This document shows positions 36,315 through 44,746 of a stretch of DNA of 62,546 nucleotides, piece by piece. Each line of letters begins with the position of its first letter. Position 1 is the first letter of the stretch. Location of the stretch: contig JAJCZQ010000033.1 in assembly GCA_029262335.1 (NCBI GenBank), forward strand, positions 1 through 62,546. Direction: 5' to 3'. Below the pieces are notes generated by a model. It did not search any database and was not told where the DNA came from. It saw only the letters and a program-made list of their open reading frames with translations. This DNA comes from Deltaproteobacteria bacterium (GTDB lineage Bacteria > Desulfobacterota_D > UBA1144 > Nemesobacterales > JAJCZQ01). The position numbers were made by a program, and so were the translations under genes.

Positions 36315-37700
36315 TTAAACAGTTGATTCTTTTAATTTCCTTAGAAGTGTAAGCCTGTTTATGCCGAGTATTCTCGATGCTTTTGACCTGTTGCCGTTTG
36401 CCGCTTTCATAACTTCATCCAGAACAATACTCTCTGTGTCTTTTAAAAGCTGTTTATAAATATTGCCCGAATCATCAGAATTAATGAGTTCTTTTACGGA
36501 ATCCCTTAGAGTGTTATCAAACATTTCATGCGAAACATTATTTTTATGCGGCATCTTCTGGTTAAGGTCTATATCAAATGTCGTAAGGTACGAAGTTTTT
36601 GTAAATGCAATCGCCTTTCTAATTGTGTTTTCAAGCTCTCTGACATTGCCCGGCCAGTGGTAATCCATCAGCATATTTGTAAAGAGTCCTGTAACACCTT
36701 TTATTTCTTTACCCATCTGGGAGCTGTACCTTCTTATAAAACATTCAGACAACATGGGTATGTCTTCTTTTCTTTCTTTAAGCGGAGGAAGGTTTAAATT
36801 GACTACATTAATTCTGAAATAAAGGTCCTCCCTGAACTTTCCATCCTCTACAAGCCTTTCAAGGCTTTTATTTGTTGCGGCTATTACCCTGATATCAACT
36901 TTAATATTGGTATTGTCACCTAATTTCTGAAATGATCCGTTTTGAAGTACCCTGAGAATCTTTGCCTGGAGGGAAAGTGACATATCACCAATTTCATCAA
37001 GGAAAATTACTCCACCGTTGGCTTCTTCAAACTTACCGATCCTTGTGGAATTTGCCCCGGTAAATGCACCTTTTTCATAACCAAAGAGCTCCGCTTCAAG
37101 TAATGACTCGGGAATAGCTGCGCAGTTTATCGTAACAAAAGGATCTTCCCACCTTGTGCTTACTTTCCAGATTGACTCTGCAACAAGGTCCTTGCCGGTC
37201 CCGCTCTCACCGGTAATCAGGATAGGTACATCAACCCTGCCCATCTGTCCAATCAGTTTGCAGACTTCCTGGAGCATTGGGGAATCACCAACAATAGCGC
37301 ATGCAACACCCTGCCCTTCGACAGCGCCTGTGTAATTAAAAACTTCACCTTCAAGTTCTTCTTCTATCTGAAGTGCTTTGCGGATTGAGTCATTAAAAGT
37401 TTCACTGTTAATCGGGACTGAAAGGCAGTCAAAAGCCCCGAATGTCATTGACTCGATCATATACCTCGACCCTTTTTCCCTTGTAAGAATTATCACAAAG
37501 GACCTGTCCTTTAATTTTGAAAGGAGTGATATCCCAACAGTGTCGACATCTATTAAAGAAATATCAGGACTAAAGTCTTCACTAAACTCTTCTGCCAGCT
37601 GAATATCTACAACATTCTCTATTATGGTTTGAATCTCTCCAAATAGTTCTGAATCCTTAGAAAAGAGTATAATTGATGTTTTTTTATTATTTTTTTTCAT
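36315..37700 (-). CDS. Sigma-54-dependent NtrC-family regulator with degenerate receiver
   Basis: 461 residues. The receiver-like region (1-115) keeps a candidate phosphoacceptor (LIDVDTVG, Asp51) but the acidic pair is replaced (LFSKDSE), and the KP of the receiver's end is VP, so normal phosphorylation is uncertain. The AAA+ core is complete: GESGTGKDLVAE (about 163-174), GAFTGA for sigma-54 contact, VIFLDEIGD and ATNKSLERL. A Fis-type helix-turn-helix ends it (GNRSKASRILGINRLTLLRK). It is divergent from the PiT-cysH operon, which has a sigma-54 promoter, and is its likely activator. Confidence 0.92.
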   Translation of the reverse strand: MKKNNKKTSIILFSKDSELFGEIQTIIENVVDIQLAEEFSEDFSPDISLIDVDTVGISLLSKLKDRSFVIILTREKGSRYMIESMTFGAFDCLSVPINSETFNDSIRKALQIEEELEGEVFNYTGAVEGQGVACAIVGDSPMLQEVCKLIGQMGRVDVPILITGESGTGKDLVAESIWKVSTRWEDPFVTINCAAIPESLLEAELFGYEKGAFTGANSTRIGKFEEANGGVIFLDEIGDMSLSLQAKILRVLQNGSFQKLGDNTNIKVDIRVIAATNKSLERLVEDGKFREDLYFRINVVNLNLPPLKERKEDIPMLSECFIRRYSSQMGKEIKGVTGLFTNMLMDYHWPGNVRELENTIRKAIAFTKTSYLTTFDIDLNQKMPHKNNVSHEMFDNTLRDSVKELINSDDSGNIYKQLLKDTESIVLDEVMKAANGNRSKASRILGINRLTLLRKLKESTV

Positions 37701-37781
37701 AATAACTGTTTAAAAATTATACAATCTGTTCATAATGTAATCAATATTAATATGGCTATTATATATTTAAAATCTTTTTTA

Positions 37782-37802
37782 ATATTATTAATGCAATAAT
37801 AT
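37782..37802 (+). promoter_or_regulatory. Candidate enhancer-binding site upstream of PiT-cysH
   Basis: ATATTATT and AATAATAT form a perfect 8-base inverted repeat separated by AATGC. Its centre is about 75 bases before the predicted sigma-54 start point, near where enhancer-binding proteins sit. The composition is AT-only, so chance is possible. Confidence 0.4.
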
Positions 37803-37841
37803 CAGCATGTTAAGTAATTTATCTTACAATTTAATTATATT

Positions 37842-37856
37842 TGGCACTATGATTGC
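37842..37856 (+). promoter_or_regulatory. Sigma-54 (-24/-12) promoter of the PiT-cysH operon
   Basis: TGGCAC, five bases, TTGC: a full match to the sigma-54 consensus at exact spacing. The start point would be near 37868, about 30 bases before the transporter start. A sigma-54 activator gene is divergent across the same spacer. Confidence 0.82.
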
Positions 37857-37898
37857 TTATGTTACACAACTTAATATATTTCTAATTTGGAGTATGGA

Positions 37899-38903
37899 TT
37901 GAGTATTTTTATTATAATAGCGGTTGTCTTATCGGTTTTTCTTGCCCTTAACATAGGGGCAAATAATGCAGCTGCTTCAATGGCGACTTCCTATGGTGCA
38001 GGTGTCCGCACAAAAAGACAGGCGGTAATATTAATTGCAGTCTTTGCACTTCTTGGAGCAATTATAGCAGGTGCACCTGTTGTAAACACAATGGGTAAGG
38101 GAATAGTGCCCTCCGAGGTACTTTCTAATAATGCCGGGCTGATTCTCATTGTACTTATTATTGCAATTGTTTTTATATCCTGGGCAAATATAGCCAAGAT
38201 ACCAATTGCTACTACCCATGCAATTGTTTGTGCAATTGCCGGTATCGGGCTTTATGCAAATGCTTTAAATACTGACAAACTTATAAGTATTGTAATCTGG
38301 TGGGTCGCAGGCCCGATTGTAGCTTTTCTCATCAACTACCTGATTGCAAAGTACTTTTATTTTAAAATTATTCATTACCTTGCAACCAACTTTGCCGAAA
38401 ACAGGGTAAATGCCCTGCTCACAATTTTTATTACCTTTACCGGAATTTTTATAGCCTTTTCAGGAGGTGCCAACAACTCTGCAAATGCTGTTGGGCCGCT
38501 TGTGGGCCTCGGGATTTTAACCTCTACTAAGGGTGCAATAATTGCAGGTGTTGCCATGGGTGTTGGTGCGATACTTTTTGGCGGCAGGGTACTTGAGACA
38601 GTTGGAAAAGAAATTACAGAGATCTGTATAATAAGGGCAATATCTGTGGAATTTACCGGTGCAAGTATAATCCTGGCTGCATCTTTTTATGGTATCCCGG
38701 TATCTATAGCAGAGATAATTACATCTGGTATAATAGGCTTCTCCTGTGCACAGCATGGTTTTGGAGTGACTGCAAAAAACAGGCATGTTATGAGAATAGC
38801 TTTTTTCTGGTTTGTAATACCTTTTGTAGCTATTGGGTTAAGTTATGCATTGTCTTCACTCTATTTTAGTTACGGTTTTGCGGAAGCAATAAATTTAAAG
38901 TAG
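37899..38903 (+). CDS. PiT/PHO4-family anion transporter (phosphate or sulfate)
   Basis: 334 residues from TTG 37899, which has GGAG six bases before it; TTG 37887 is the alternative. Ten or so membrane segments and the two duplicated signatures are clear: NIGANNAAASMATSYGAG (about 18-35) and FSGGANNSANAVGPLVGLG (about 195-213). Family members carry phosphate with protons or sodium, but the Bacillus subtilis member CysP, in the cysH operon, carries sulfate. Here the gene is eight bases before cysH, so sulfate uptake is the better guess. Confidence 0.88.
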   Translation: MSIFIIIAVVLSVFLALNIGANNAAASMATSYGAGVRTKRQAVILIAVFALLGAIIAGAPVVNTMGKGIVPSEVLSNNAGLILIVLIIAIVFISWANIAKIPIATTHAIVCAIAGIGLYANALNTDKLISIVIWWVAGPIVAFLINYLIAKYFYFKIIHYLATNFAENRVNALLTIFITFTGIFIAFSGGANNSANAVGPLVGLGILTSTKGAIIAGVAMGVGAILFGGRVLETVGKEITEICIIRAISVEFTGASIILAASFYGIPVSIAEIITSGIIGFSCAQHGFGVTAKNRHVMRIAFFWFVIPFVAIGLSYALSSLYFSYGFAEAINLK

Positions 38904-38910
38904 GCGGTTC

Positions 38911-39639
38911 ATGAACGTGAAGTTTGACAGTAATGCAATTAAAGAACTGAATAAAAAATTCAGCAATAAAACACCCGAAGAAATACTGGAATGGTGTATA
39001 AAAGAGCTGGGTCAGGATATCGCACTTGCAACAAGTTTCCAGGCACAGGGCATGGTCCTTATAGACATGCTGATGAAAATTGACAATAATGCCAGAATTT
39101 TTACAGTGGACACAGGAAGGCTCAACCAGGAGACCTACGATGTACTTGATGAAGTACGTTCTAAATATAATAACAAAATTGAAGTACTATTCCCCGATCG
39201 TAAGCAGGTAGAAGACATGGTAAGGGAAAATGGTATGAACCTGTTTTATAAAGGTGTTGAAAACAGGCTTATGTGCTGCCAGATCAGAAAGACCAACCCG
39301 CTTAACAACTTTCTCAAATCTGTTGATGGCTGGATTACTTCCATTAGAAGGGACCAGACCACAACAAGGGCTGAAGCTCAAAAATTTGAACTGGACACTC
39401 TTCACGGCGGAATATTAAAAGTAAACCCTATTGTTGACTGGACCGAAGATATGGTCTGGGACTATATAAACAAAAACAAAGTGCCGTACAACAAGCTCCA
39501 CGATATGGGCTACCCGAGTATTGGCTGTGAACCCTGCACCAAGGCAGTGAAAGAAGGTGAAGACCCAAGGTCAGGCCGCTGGTGGTGGGAAAGTGATTCC
39601 GCCAAAGAATGCGGCATTCATTTTGATCATTCCAAGTAA
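38911..39639 (+). CDS. cysH: Adenylyl-sulfate (APS) reductase, CysH with 4Fe-4S cluster
   Basis: 242 residues. PP-loop-like ATSFQAQGMVLIDM (about 40-53), FTVDTGRLNQETY, and the cluster-binding Cys pairs LMCCQIRK (about 125-132) and IGCEPCTKAV (about 205-214). These CC...CxxC pairs mark APS rather than PAPS reductases. The C-terminal KECGIH has the catalytic Cys. It reduces activated sulfate to sulfite in assimilation. It is in one operon with the PiT-type transporter. Confidence 0.93.
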   Translation: MNVKFDSNAIKELNKKFSNKTPEEILEWCIKELGQDIALATSFQAQGMVLIDMLMKIDNNARIFTVDTGRLNQETYDVLDEVRSKYNNKIEVLFPDRKQVEDMVRENGMNLFYKGVENRLMCCQIRKTNPLNNFLKSVDGWITSIRRDQTTTRAEAQKFELDTLHGGILKVNPIVDWTEDMVWDYINKNKVPYNKLHDMGYPSIGCEPCTKAVKEGEDPRSGRWWWESDSAKECGIHFDHSK

Positions 39640-39657
39640 ATCATTATATTAATTTAG

Positions 39658-39870
39658 ATGTCTTCTCTAATTGAGGCAATATTTGAAATTGTAATTCATA
39701 TATTAGAACCTGCTTTAATAAAACTATTCCAGTTTCCTGGAAAACTTATTTTAAAATTATTAGATTTATCAAATTCCGGTATCTCAAAAAAATCAGTATA
39801 TGTAAATATTGTTAGTGCTGTATTTTGGATAATAGTATTAATTGCTGTAGTATTTCATTTGACTAAATAA
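39658..39870 (+). CDS. Small membrane protein
   Basis: 70 residues. An amphipathic N-terminal stretch (IEAIFEIVIHILEPALIKLF) is followed by a clear C-terminal membrane segment (about 48-67, VNIVSAVFWIIVLIAVVFHL). No family is recognised. It lies 18 bases after cysH and 17 before the DUF853 gene, so it is probably in their transcript. Confidence 0.55.
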   Translation: MSSLIEAIFEIVIHILEPALIKLFQFPGKLILKLLDLSNSGISKKSVYVNIVSAVFWIIVLIAVVFHLTK

Positions 39871-39887
39871 TCCGGGGCAAATTAGAA

Positions 39888-41456
39888 ATGGAAAAAAATC
39901 AGAAGTTTATTAACCATATTAACAAGGGCTACACATTCAAGGGGGACTCTATAACTCTTGGAGGTGGAATGATCGACGGGCTTTGTCAGCCGGACTGCCT
40001 TATAAAAATTCCATTAAAGACCTTAAACCGTCACGGACTTATAGCAGGGGCCACAGGTACGGGAAAAACAAAGACCTTACAGGTATTGGCAGAAAATCTC
40101 TCTGATAAAGGTGTCCCTGTATTACTTATGGACATAAAAGGCGACCTGAGCGGACTTGCACAGCCCGGATCAAATAACAAACATATTGAAAAGAGGCATG
40201 GCGAGATTGGGATCCCCTGGCAGGAAAAAGGATTTCCTCTCGAATTCCTGTCCCTTTCGAAAGAAAGAGGCGCAAAACTTAGGGCAACAGTATCAGAATT
40301 TGGCCCGGTACTATTTTCCAAGATTCTCGAACTGAACGACACACAAACAGGTGTGGTATCTCTTGTCTTTAAATACTGCGACGACAACAGCCTCCCCCTG
40401 CTTGACCTCAAAGACTTCCGTAAAGCAGTGCAGTACATAACAGGTGTGGGAAAAGAAGAAATCGAACAGAACTACGGCAGGGTCTCAACAGCATCCACCG
40501 GTGCAATTCTCAGGAAAATGATTGAACTCGAACAGCAGGGTGCAGACAAGTTTTTTGGGGAAAAGTCATTTGAAGTTTCTGACTTTCTAAGAAAAACAAA
40601 AGGCGGAAAAGGTACTATTTCCGCACTACGGCTTACTGACCTGCAGGACAGGCCAAAACTGTTTTCAACTTTTATGCTCTGCCTTCTCGCAGAGGTGTAT
40701 TCCACTTTTGAAGAGCAGGGAGATGCCGATAAACCAAAGCTTGTTATTTTTATAGATGAAGCACACTTAATGTTTAACGAAGCATCAAAAGCACTTTTAT
40801 CCCAGATAGAAACAATAGTGAAACTGATAAGGTCCAAAGGTGTTGGGATTTACTTCTGTACCCAGTCACCAAGAGATATACCCGATGCAGTTCTAAGCCA
40901 GCTTGGCCTCAAAGTCCAGCATGCGCTTAGGGCATTTACCGCAAAGGACAGGAAAGCAATTAAACTGGCAGCTGAAAATTACCCTATCTCCAAATTTTAT
41001 GATACCAACAAATTAATTACCGAGCTTGGCATTGGAGAAGCCCTTGTCTCGGCACTTGATGAAAAAGGCCGGCCTACACCGCTTGCAGCAACTTTAATGC
41101 GGGCACCTATGTCTCGAATGGATGTGCTGACAAGATCGGAAATAATGGATGTAATTGATGCATCCTCAATCCATGAAAAATATAACGAGCGAATAGACCG
41201 CCAAAGTGCACATGAGATACTTACGGGAAAGATAGAACACAGGAAAAAAGAACTGGAACTCCTGGAAAAAGAAAAAGCCAGCAAAAAATCCTCCAGGTCA
41301 GGAAGTGGTTCAAAACCGCTTATAGACAGAACCGTAACAAGGCAGATTGGAAGGACACTTGCCAGGGAATTTGCAAGAGGCATATTGGGCGTTCTTGGTA
41401 TAGGCGGGACCACGAGGCGAAGAAAGAAAAGCTATAAAAGTAAAGGCTGGTTTTAA
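39888..41456 (+). CDS. HerA/DUF853-family P-loop ATPase
   Basis: 522 residues. Walker A GATGTGKTKTLQVLAE (about 54-69), then LLMDIKGDLSGLAQPG, and Walker B VIFIDEAHLMFNEA. FCTQSPRDIPDAVL and LQHALRAFTAKD-like segments follow as in the HerA-like DUF853 (YjgR) group. A C-terminal basic tail (GGTTRRRKKSYKSKG) is typical. The cellular role is unknown; HerA relatives translocate on DNA. GGGGC lies near the start at 39888. Confidence 0.85.
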   Translation: MEKNQKFINHINKGYTFKGDSITLGGGMIDGLCQPDCLIKIPLKTLNRHGLIAGATGTGKTKTLQVLAENLSDKGVPVLLMDIKGDLSGLAQPGSNNKHIEKRHGEIGIPWQEKGFPLEFLSLSKERGAKLRATVSEFGPVLFSKILELNDTQTGVVSLVFKYCDDNSLPLLDLKDFRKAVQYITGVGKEEIEQNYGRVSTASTGAILRKMIELEQQGADKFFGEKSFEVSDFLRKTKGGKGTISALRLTDLQDRPKLFSTFMLCLLAEVYSTFEEQGDADKPKLVIFIDEAHLMFNEASKALLSQIETIVKLIRSKGVGIYFCTQSPRDIPDAVLSQLGLKVQHALRAFTAKDRKAIKLAAENYPISKFYDTNKLITELGIGEALVSALDEKGRPTPLAATLMRAPMSRMDVLTRSEIMDVIDASSIHEKYNERIDRQSAHEILTGKIEHRKKELELLEKEKASKKSSRSGSGSKPLIDRTVTRQIGRTLAREFARGILGVLGIGGTTRRRKKSYKSKGWF

Positions 41457-41457
41457 T

Positions 41458-41916
41458 TTACAGGAATTTCCACTTATCAAAGGAAGCGGCCTGGCCCTTA
41501 TATACTCCTACATCATCAACAACATTCCAGACAGTTGCGTCCCATATTTCAAATCGTTTTCCGGTAGATGAAATCCTTATCCCCCTGTAATCATCAATAA
41601 ATCCGTTTTCTGTTACCCGCTTGAGTAGTCTTTCACGTTCTTCCCTGTTTACAGGCTCCGCTGATTCTCTGGAATGAAGTTTAAGAAAAGCTTCCCATCC
41701 AAGTTCAAACAGTTTCAGTGCAGTCTTATTGCCAAAATTAAAAACAGGATCAATTTCGGTGTTATGTGAAACGAGTGCAAAAGGTGCATTAATAATCTTT
41801 TCTGCCTGTTCTTCAGGCGATCCGGTCAAATCCACTAGAGTTTTACCGGTCCATTTATTATAACTCTTAAGCAGAAGTTCAATATGTGAAGTTATGGAAA
41901 AATTATTGATGTTCAA
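41458..41916 (-). CDS. MEKHLA domain protein
   Basis: 152 residues. HIELLLKSYNKWTGK, APFALVSHNTEIDPVFNFGN, ALKLFELGWEAFLKLHSRESA and GFIDDYRGIRISSTGKRFEI match the MEKHLA domain, a PAS-related fold seen alone in bacteria and fused to plant transcription factors. A small-ligand sensing role is inferred; no partner is evident. Confidence 0.8.
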   Translation of the reverse strand: MNINNFSITSHIELLLKSYNKWTGKTLVDLTGSPEEQAEKIINAPFALVSHNTEIDPVFNFGNKTALKLFELGWEAFLKLHSRESAEPVNREERERLLKRVTENGFIDDYRGIRISSTGKRFEIWDATVWNVVDDVGVYKGQAASFDKWKFL

Positions 41917-41996
41917 AATTCAGTAACCCTAAATAATTTATTTTCTTTTTTTTATTAATGTAAACTTATTCAAATTCTGTTAGTTTTATAATAATA

Positions 41997-42713
41997 ATGA
42001 ATAACAGTTATAAAACCGAATCAATAGTAATTGGAATACTGCTTTTTCTTGGGCTTGCAACTCTGGGATTTTTTATTTCAAAAGCCGCGTACCAGATAAA
42101 AAGTGCAGACCGCGTGGTTACGGTTAAAGGACTTGCCCAAAAAGAAGTAAAAGCCGACATTGCGATATGGCCCATATCATTTAAAGAAACAGGCAACGAT
42201 CTTATAACACTTAATGCCGCGGTAAACCAAAAATCAGAAACAATTGTAGAATTTCTAAAGGGTAAAGGGTTTAAGGTAGAAGATATAACCATTGCCCCGC
42301 CCCAGCTCAAGGACCTGGAGGCCGAGCAGTACTATAATCAGAATAAAATAAGGTACAGATACCTGGCTAAAAGTACTGTTACTGTATATTCAAAAAATGT
42401 TGATCTTGTAAGGAAATCAATTTCAAATCTTGATTCACTTATTAAACAGGGCATTGCCATATCTTCAGATTACGAAGACCAGTCACAATATCTCTATACA
42501 AACCTGAATGAAATTAAGCCCGAGATGATTGAACAGGCCACAAAAAATGCGAGAAAATCTGCTGAAAAATTTGCCGAAGACTCAGGCAGTAATTTAGGAA
42601 AGATAAAACGCGCATCACAGGGCCAGTTTTCAATTTCAAACCGCGACAGTAACACACCCTATATCAAGAAAGTGAGAGTAGTAAGCACACTTGAATACTT
42701 TTTGGTTGATTAA
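41997..42713 (+). CDS. SIMPL (DUF541) domain protein
   Basis: 238 residues. One N-terminal membrane segment (about 9-30) anchors a periplasmic SIMPL domain starting DRVVTVKGLAQKEVKADIAIWPI, with IKQGIAISSDYEDQSQYLYTN cut here at about residues 145-165, and ENARKSAEKFAEDSG-like helix at about 178-195. The family forms oligomeric periplasmic proteins of unclear role. It ends one base before the convergent TfoX-like gene. Confidence 0.82.
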   Translation: MNNSYKTESIVIGILLFLGLATLGFFISKAAYQIKSADRVVTVKGLAQKEVKADIAIWPISFKETGNDLITLNAAVNQKSETIVEFLKGKGFKVEDITIAPPQLKDLEAEQYYNQNKIRYRYLAKSTVTVYSKNVDLVRKSISNLDSLIKQGIAISSDYEDQSQYLYTNLNEIKPEMIEQATKNARKSAEKFAEDSGSNLGKIKRASQGQFSISNRDSNTPYIKKVRVVSTLEYFLVD

Positions 42714-43043
42714 TTATTTCTTTGGAATGGTTTTAACAAACTTTACAGCAAGTGTAGTCCACTTATCCAGGTTGCCCTTGGTTTTAATCCCCTCTTTCGA
42801 AACCATTATCCATCCCTTCATAGGACGGCCTGTAATATCAAAAGGCTTTACATTTTTTTGTTTAAGGGAAAGGTTTGCAGACTCTTCATCCATTCTGAGC
42901 ACAAGTGATTCTTTATGTACACCAAAACACATGTTGCCGTTAAGCATAAAGGCTATACCGCCGAACATCTTCTTTTCTGCAAATCCTTTTCTGCCCTTAA
43001 TCAGGCTGTTTAACCTTTCGGCAAGTTTTTCATCGTATGCCAT
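42714..43043 (-). CDS. TfoX N-terminal domain protein
   Basis: 109 residues covering just the TfoX N-terminal domain: AERLNSLIKGRKGFAEKKMF, GGIAFMLNGNMCFGVHKESL and RPMKGWIMV. Full-length TfoX/Sxy regulates competence; single-domain relatives are common in non-competent bacteria and have no firm function. Confidence 0.85.
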   Translation of the reverse strand: MAYDEKLAERLNSLIKGRKGFAEKKMFGGIAFMLNGNMCFGVHKESLVLRMDEESANLSLKQKNVKPFDITGRPMKGWIMVSKEGIKTKGNLDKWTTLAVKFVKTIPKK

Positions 43044-43066
43044 AGCTATAAAACATCAATAATTTT

Positions 43067-43537
43067 TTACTTTTTTCCTGGTGAAACTTTATTCACCACT
43101 GGCTTGGCGATAGTGTTTGGTAAATAGTATTTTCCATCTATAATGCCATAAGGAATTTGGGCATCGGTAAATGTTGGCGGGCCGTCTTCTCCATAAATAA
43201 TTTGAAAAATGCCGACAAGTTTTACATTGGGCATGTAGATATAACTACCCTCGATTATTTCAGTTTGTAATCCATCCGGCAATGGTAATATTTTTATTTC
43301 CTTAGCGGGATATTCCGCCATCTTATCAATATTACTTTTGGAAAACTCCCGGCCTTCATCACTTACGCCTTCCCAGTAAAAAAGTGCTGAGATTTTTTCC
43401 TTGTTCTTTGTTTTCATTGCCTCTTTCAATTCTTCCTTAAGCTGCTCGGGCGAAGTAGGCTGTGCATTTAAGAATGAAGAAAAAGAAACAATTACAATTA
43501 ATACCGGTATTAAAATTTTTAAATTTATATTTTTCAT
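43067..43537 (-). CDS. Secreted hypothetical protein
   Basis: 156 residues. The signal peptide is clear (NLKILIPVLIVIVSFSSFLN, then AQ). The mature part begins with a charged helix (PEQLKEELKEAMKTKNKEKI) and carries LFYWEGVSDEGREF and IPYGIIDGKYYLP. I do not recognise a domain. It is 1 base downstream of the luciferase-like gene on the same strand and may share its transcript. Confidence 0.7.
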   Translation of the reverse strand: MKNINLKILIPVLIVIVSFSSFLNAQPTSPEQLKEELKEAMKTKNKEKISALFYWEGVSDEGREFSKSNIDKMAEYPAKEIKILPLPDGLQTEIIEGSYIYMPNVKLVGIFQIIYGEDGPPTFTDAQIPYGIIDGKYYLPNTIAKPVVNKVSPGKK

Positions 43538-43538
43538 T

Positions 43539-44612
43539 TTATATATTAGGAATCACTTTCTCCTTTAAAAGTTTCATGCTTTTTTGCCATTTATCCAGTG
43601 GTTTCCATTCATGCCCCATTACCATAAGCACACCGAAACCACCGACATATTCATACAGCTCTTTTATCTGCCTTGTTACATCCTCCGGGCTTCCTACAAT
43701 CCATAGATTCTCAATCATATAGTCCATTGTTACTTCTTCATCCGTCATGGACTTATCCGTTTTAAAAACATTAAGGTTGCCCCTCATCCTGGGAACTAAT
43801 TTAAAAAAGTATTCCTCAAAGTCTCTTGCAAGTGTACCGTTCTTTACATCCTCGATAGCCTGTTCCGTTGTATCCGCCACGTAGATGTCTCTTGCTATTC
43901 TCCACTTTGTCCTGTCGGCAGTAACACCTGATTCTTTTGCACCTTCTTCATACGAGGCCCAGTGCCCTGCAAGTGATTTTTGCGGAACAAAATTAATACT
44001 CATCGGTATCCAGCCTTTCCTGCCCGCTGTTTTAAGGCTTCCTGATTTCTCTGTAATTCCGGCAACTGCTATTGGGGGATGCGGTGTCTGGTATGGCTTC
44101 GTGTGAACCCCAAGGCCCACATCGTCCATTCTTTCGGGCACGGTAAAAGACCATTTCCTGTTTTTATAATCACCGGGCTTCGGATTGTTCCAAAGATCAA
44201 GTATAAATTCCAGTGACTCGTTCATTAAATCCCTCTGCTCTCCTGTAGAAGGGTCAACACCAAATGCTTTAAAATCACCTATAAAACTTCCCGCCCCAAT
44301 ACCCCAGTAGAACCTCCCCTTTGCAAGGTTATCAAGTACGGCAATCCTGTGTGCAAGCATAAAAGGGTTATGCTGAGCGAGGCATGATACTCCGGTACCA
44401 AGAATTATATTTTTAGTATGTGCAAGGGCATATGCCAGAAATATATCAGGCGCAGGAATGTTTTCCCATTCTGCTGTAAAGTGCTCACCAACCCAGGCTT
44501 CATGGAAACCAAGATCATCCAGAAATTTAATCTGTTCCAGATCATCCTGCATGGTTTCATGCTGCTTTGACCCCATTGGGTGAAGGGGCATTGTAAAAAA
44601 ACCAAGTTTCAA
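43539..44612 (-). CDS. Luciferase-like (LLM class) flavin-dependent oxidoreductase 1
   Basis: 357 residues from TTG 44612, which has GGAG about eight bases before it and gives the usual MKLGFFTMPLHP start; an upstream ATG at 44669 would add 19 unrelated residues. GFHEAWVGEHF, ILGTGVSCLAQHNPFMLAHR, WGIGAGSFIGDF and PPIAVAGITEKSG define the bacterial luciferase TIM-barrel fold. FMNH2 or F420 is the likely cofactor. The substrate is unknown. It heads a two-gene unit with the secreted protein at 43067. Confidence 0.85.
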   Translation of the reverse strand: MKLGFFTMPLHPMGSKQHETMQDDLEQIKFLDDLGFHEAWVGEHFTAEWENIPAPDIFLAYALAHTKNIILGTGVSCLAQHNPFMLAHRIAVLDNLAKGRFYWGIGAGSFIGDFKAFGVDPSTGEQRDLMNESLEFILDLWNNPKPGDYKNRKWSFTVPERMDDVGLGVHTKPYQTPHPPIAVAGITEKSGSLKTAGRKGWIPMSINFVPQKSLAGHWASYEEGAKESGVTADRTKWRIARDIYVADTTEQAIEDVKNGTLARDFEEYFFKLVPRMRGNLNVFKTDKSMTDEEVTMDYMIENLWIVGSPEDVTRQIKELYEYVGGFGVLMVMGHEWKPLDKWQKSMKLLKEKVIPNI

Positions 44613-44683
44613 TATCTTTTCTCCGGCTGAAACGTTTTTGGATAATACCACATCATAACTTAACAACAAAATTCCCGGCTGCG

Positions 44684-44712
44684 TTGAAGTTACCTTTACA
44701 GCAATATAGACT
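44684..44712 (+). promoter_or_regulatory. Putative sigma-70 promoter of the dienelactone hydrolase gene
   Basis: TTGAAG and TAGACT are separated by 17 bases, about 35 bases before the start at 44747. AAGGAGG precedes that ATG. Confidence 0.45.
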
Positions 44713-44746
44713 TATGGGATGGGAAAAATAAGCAAGGAGGCTTAAT

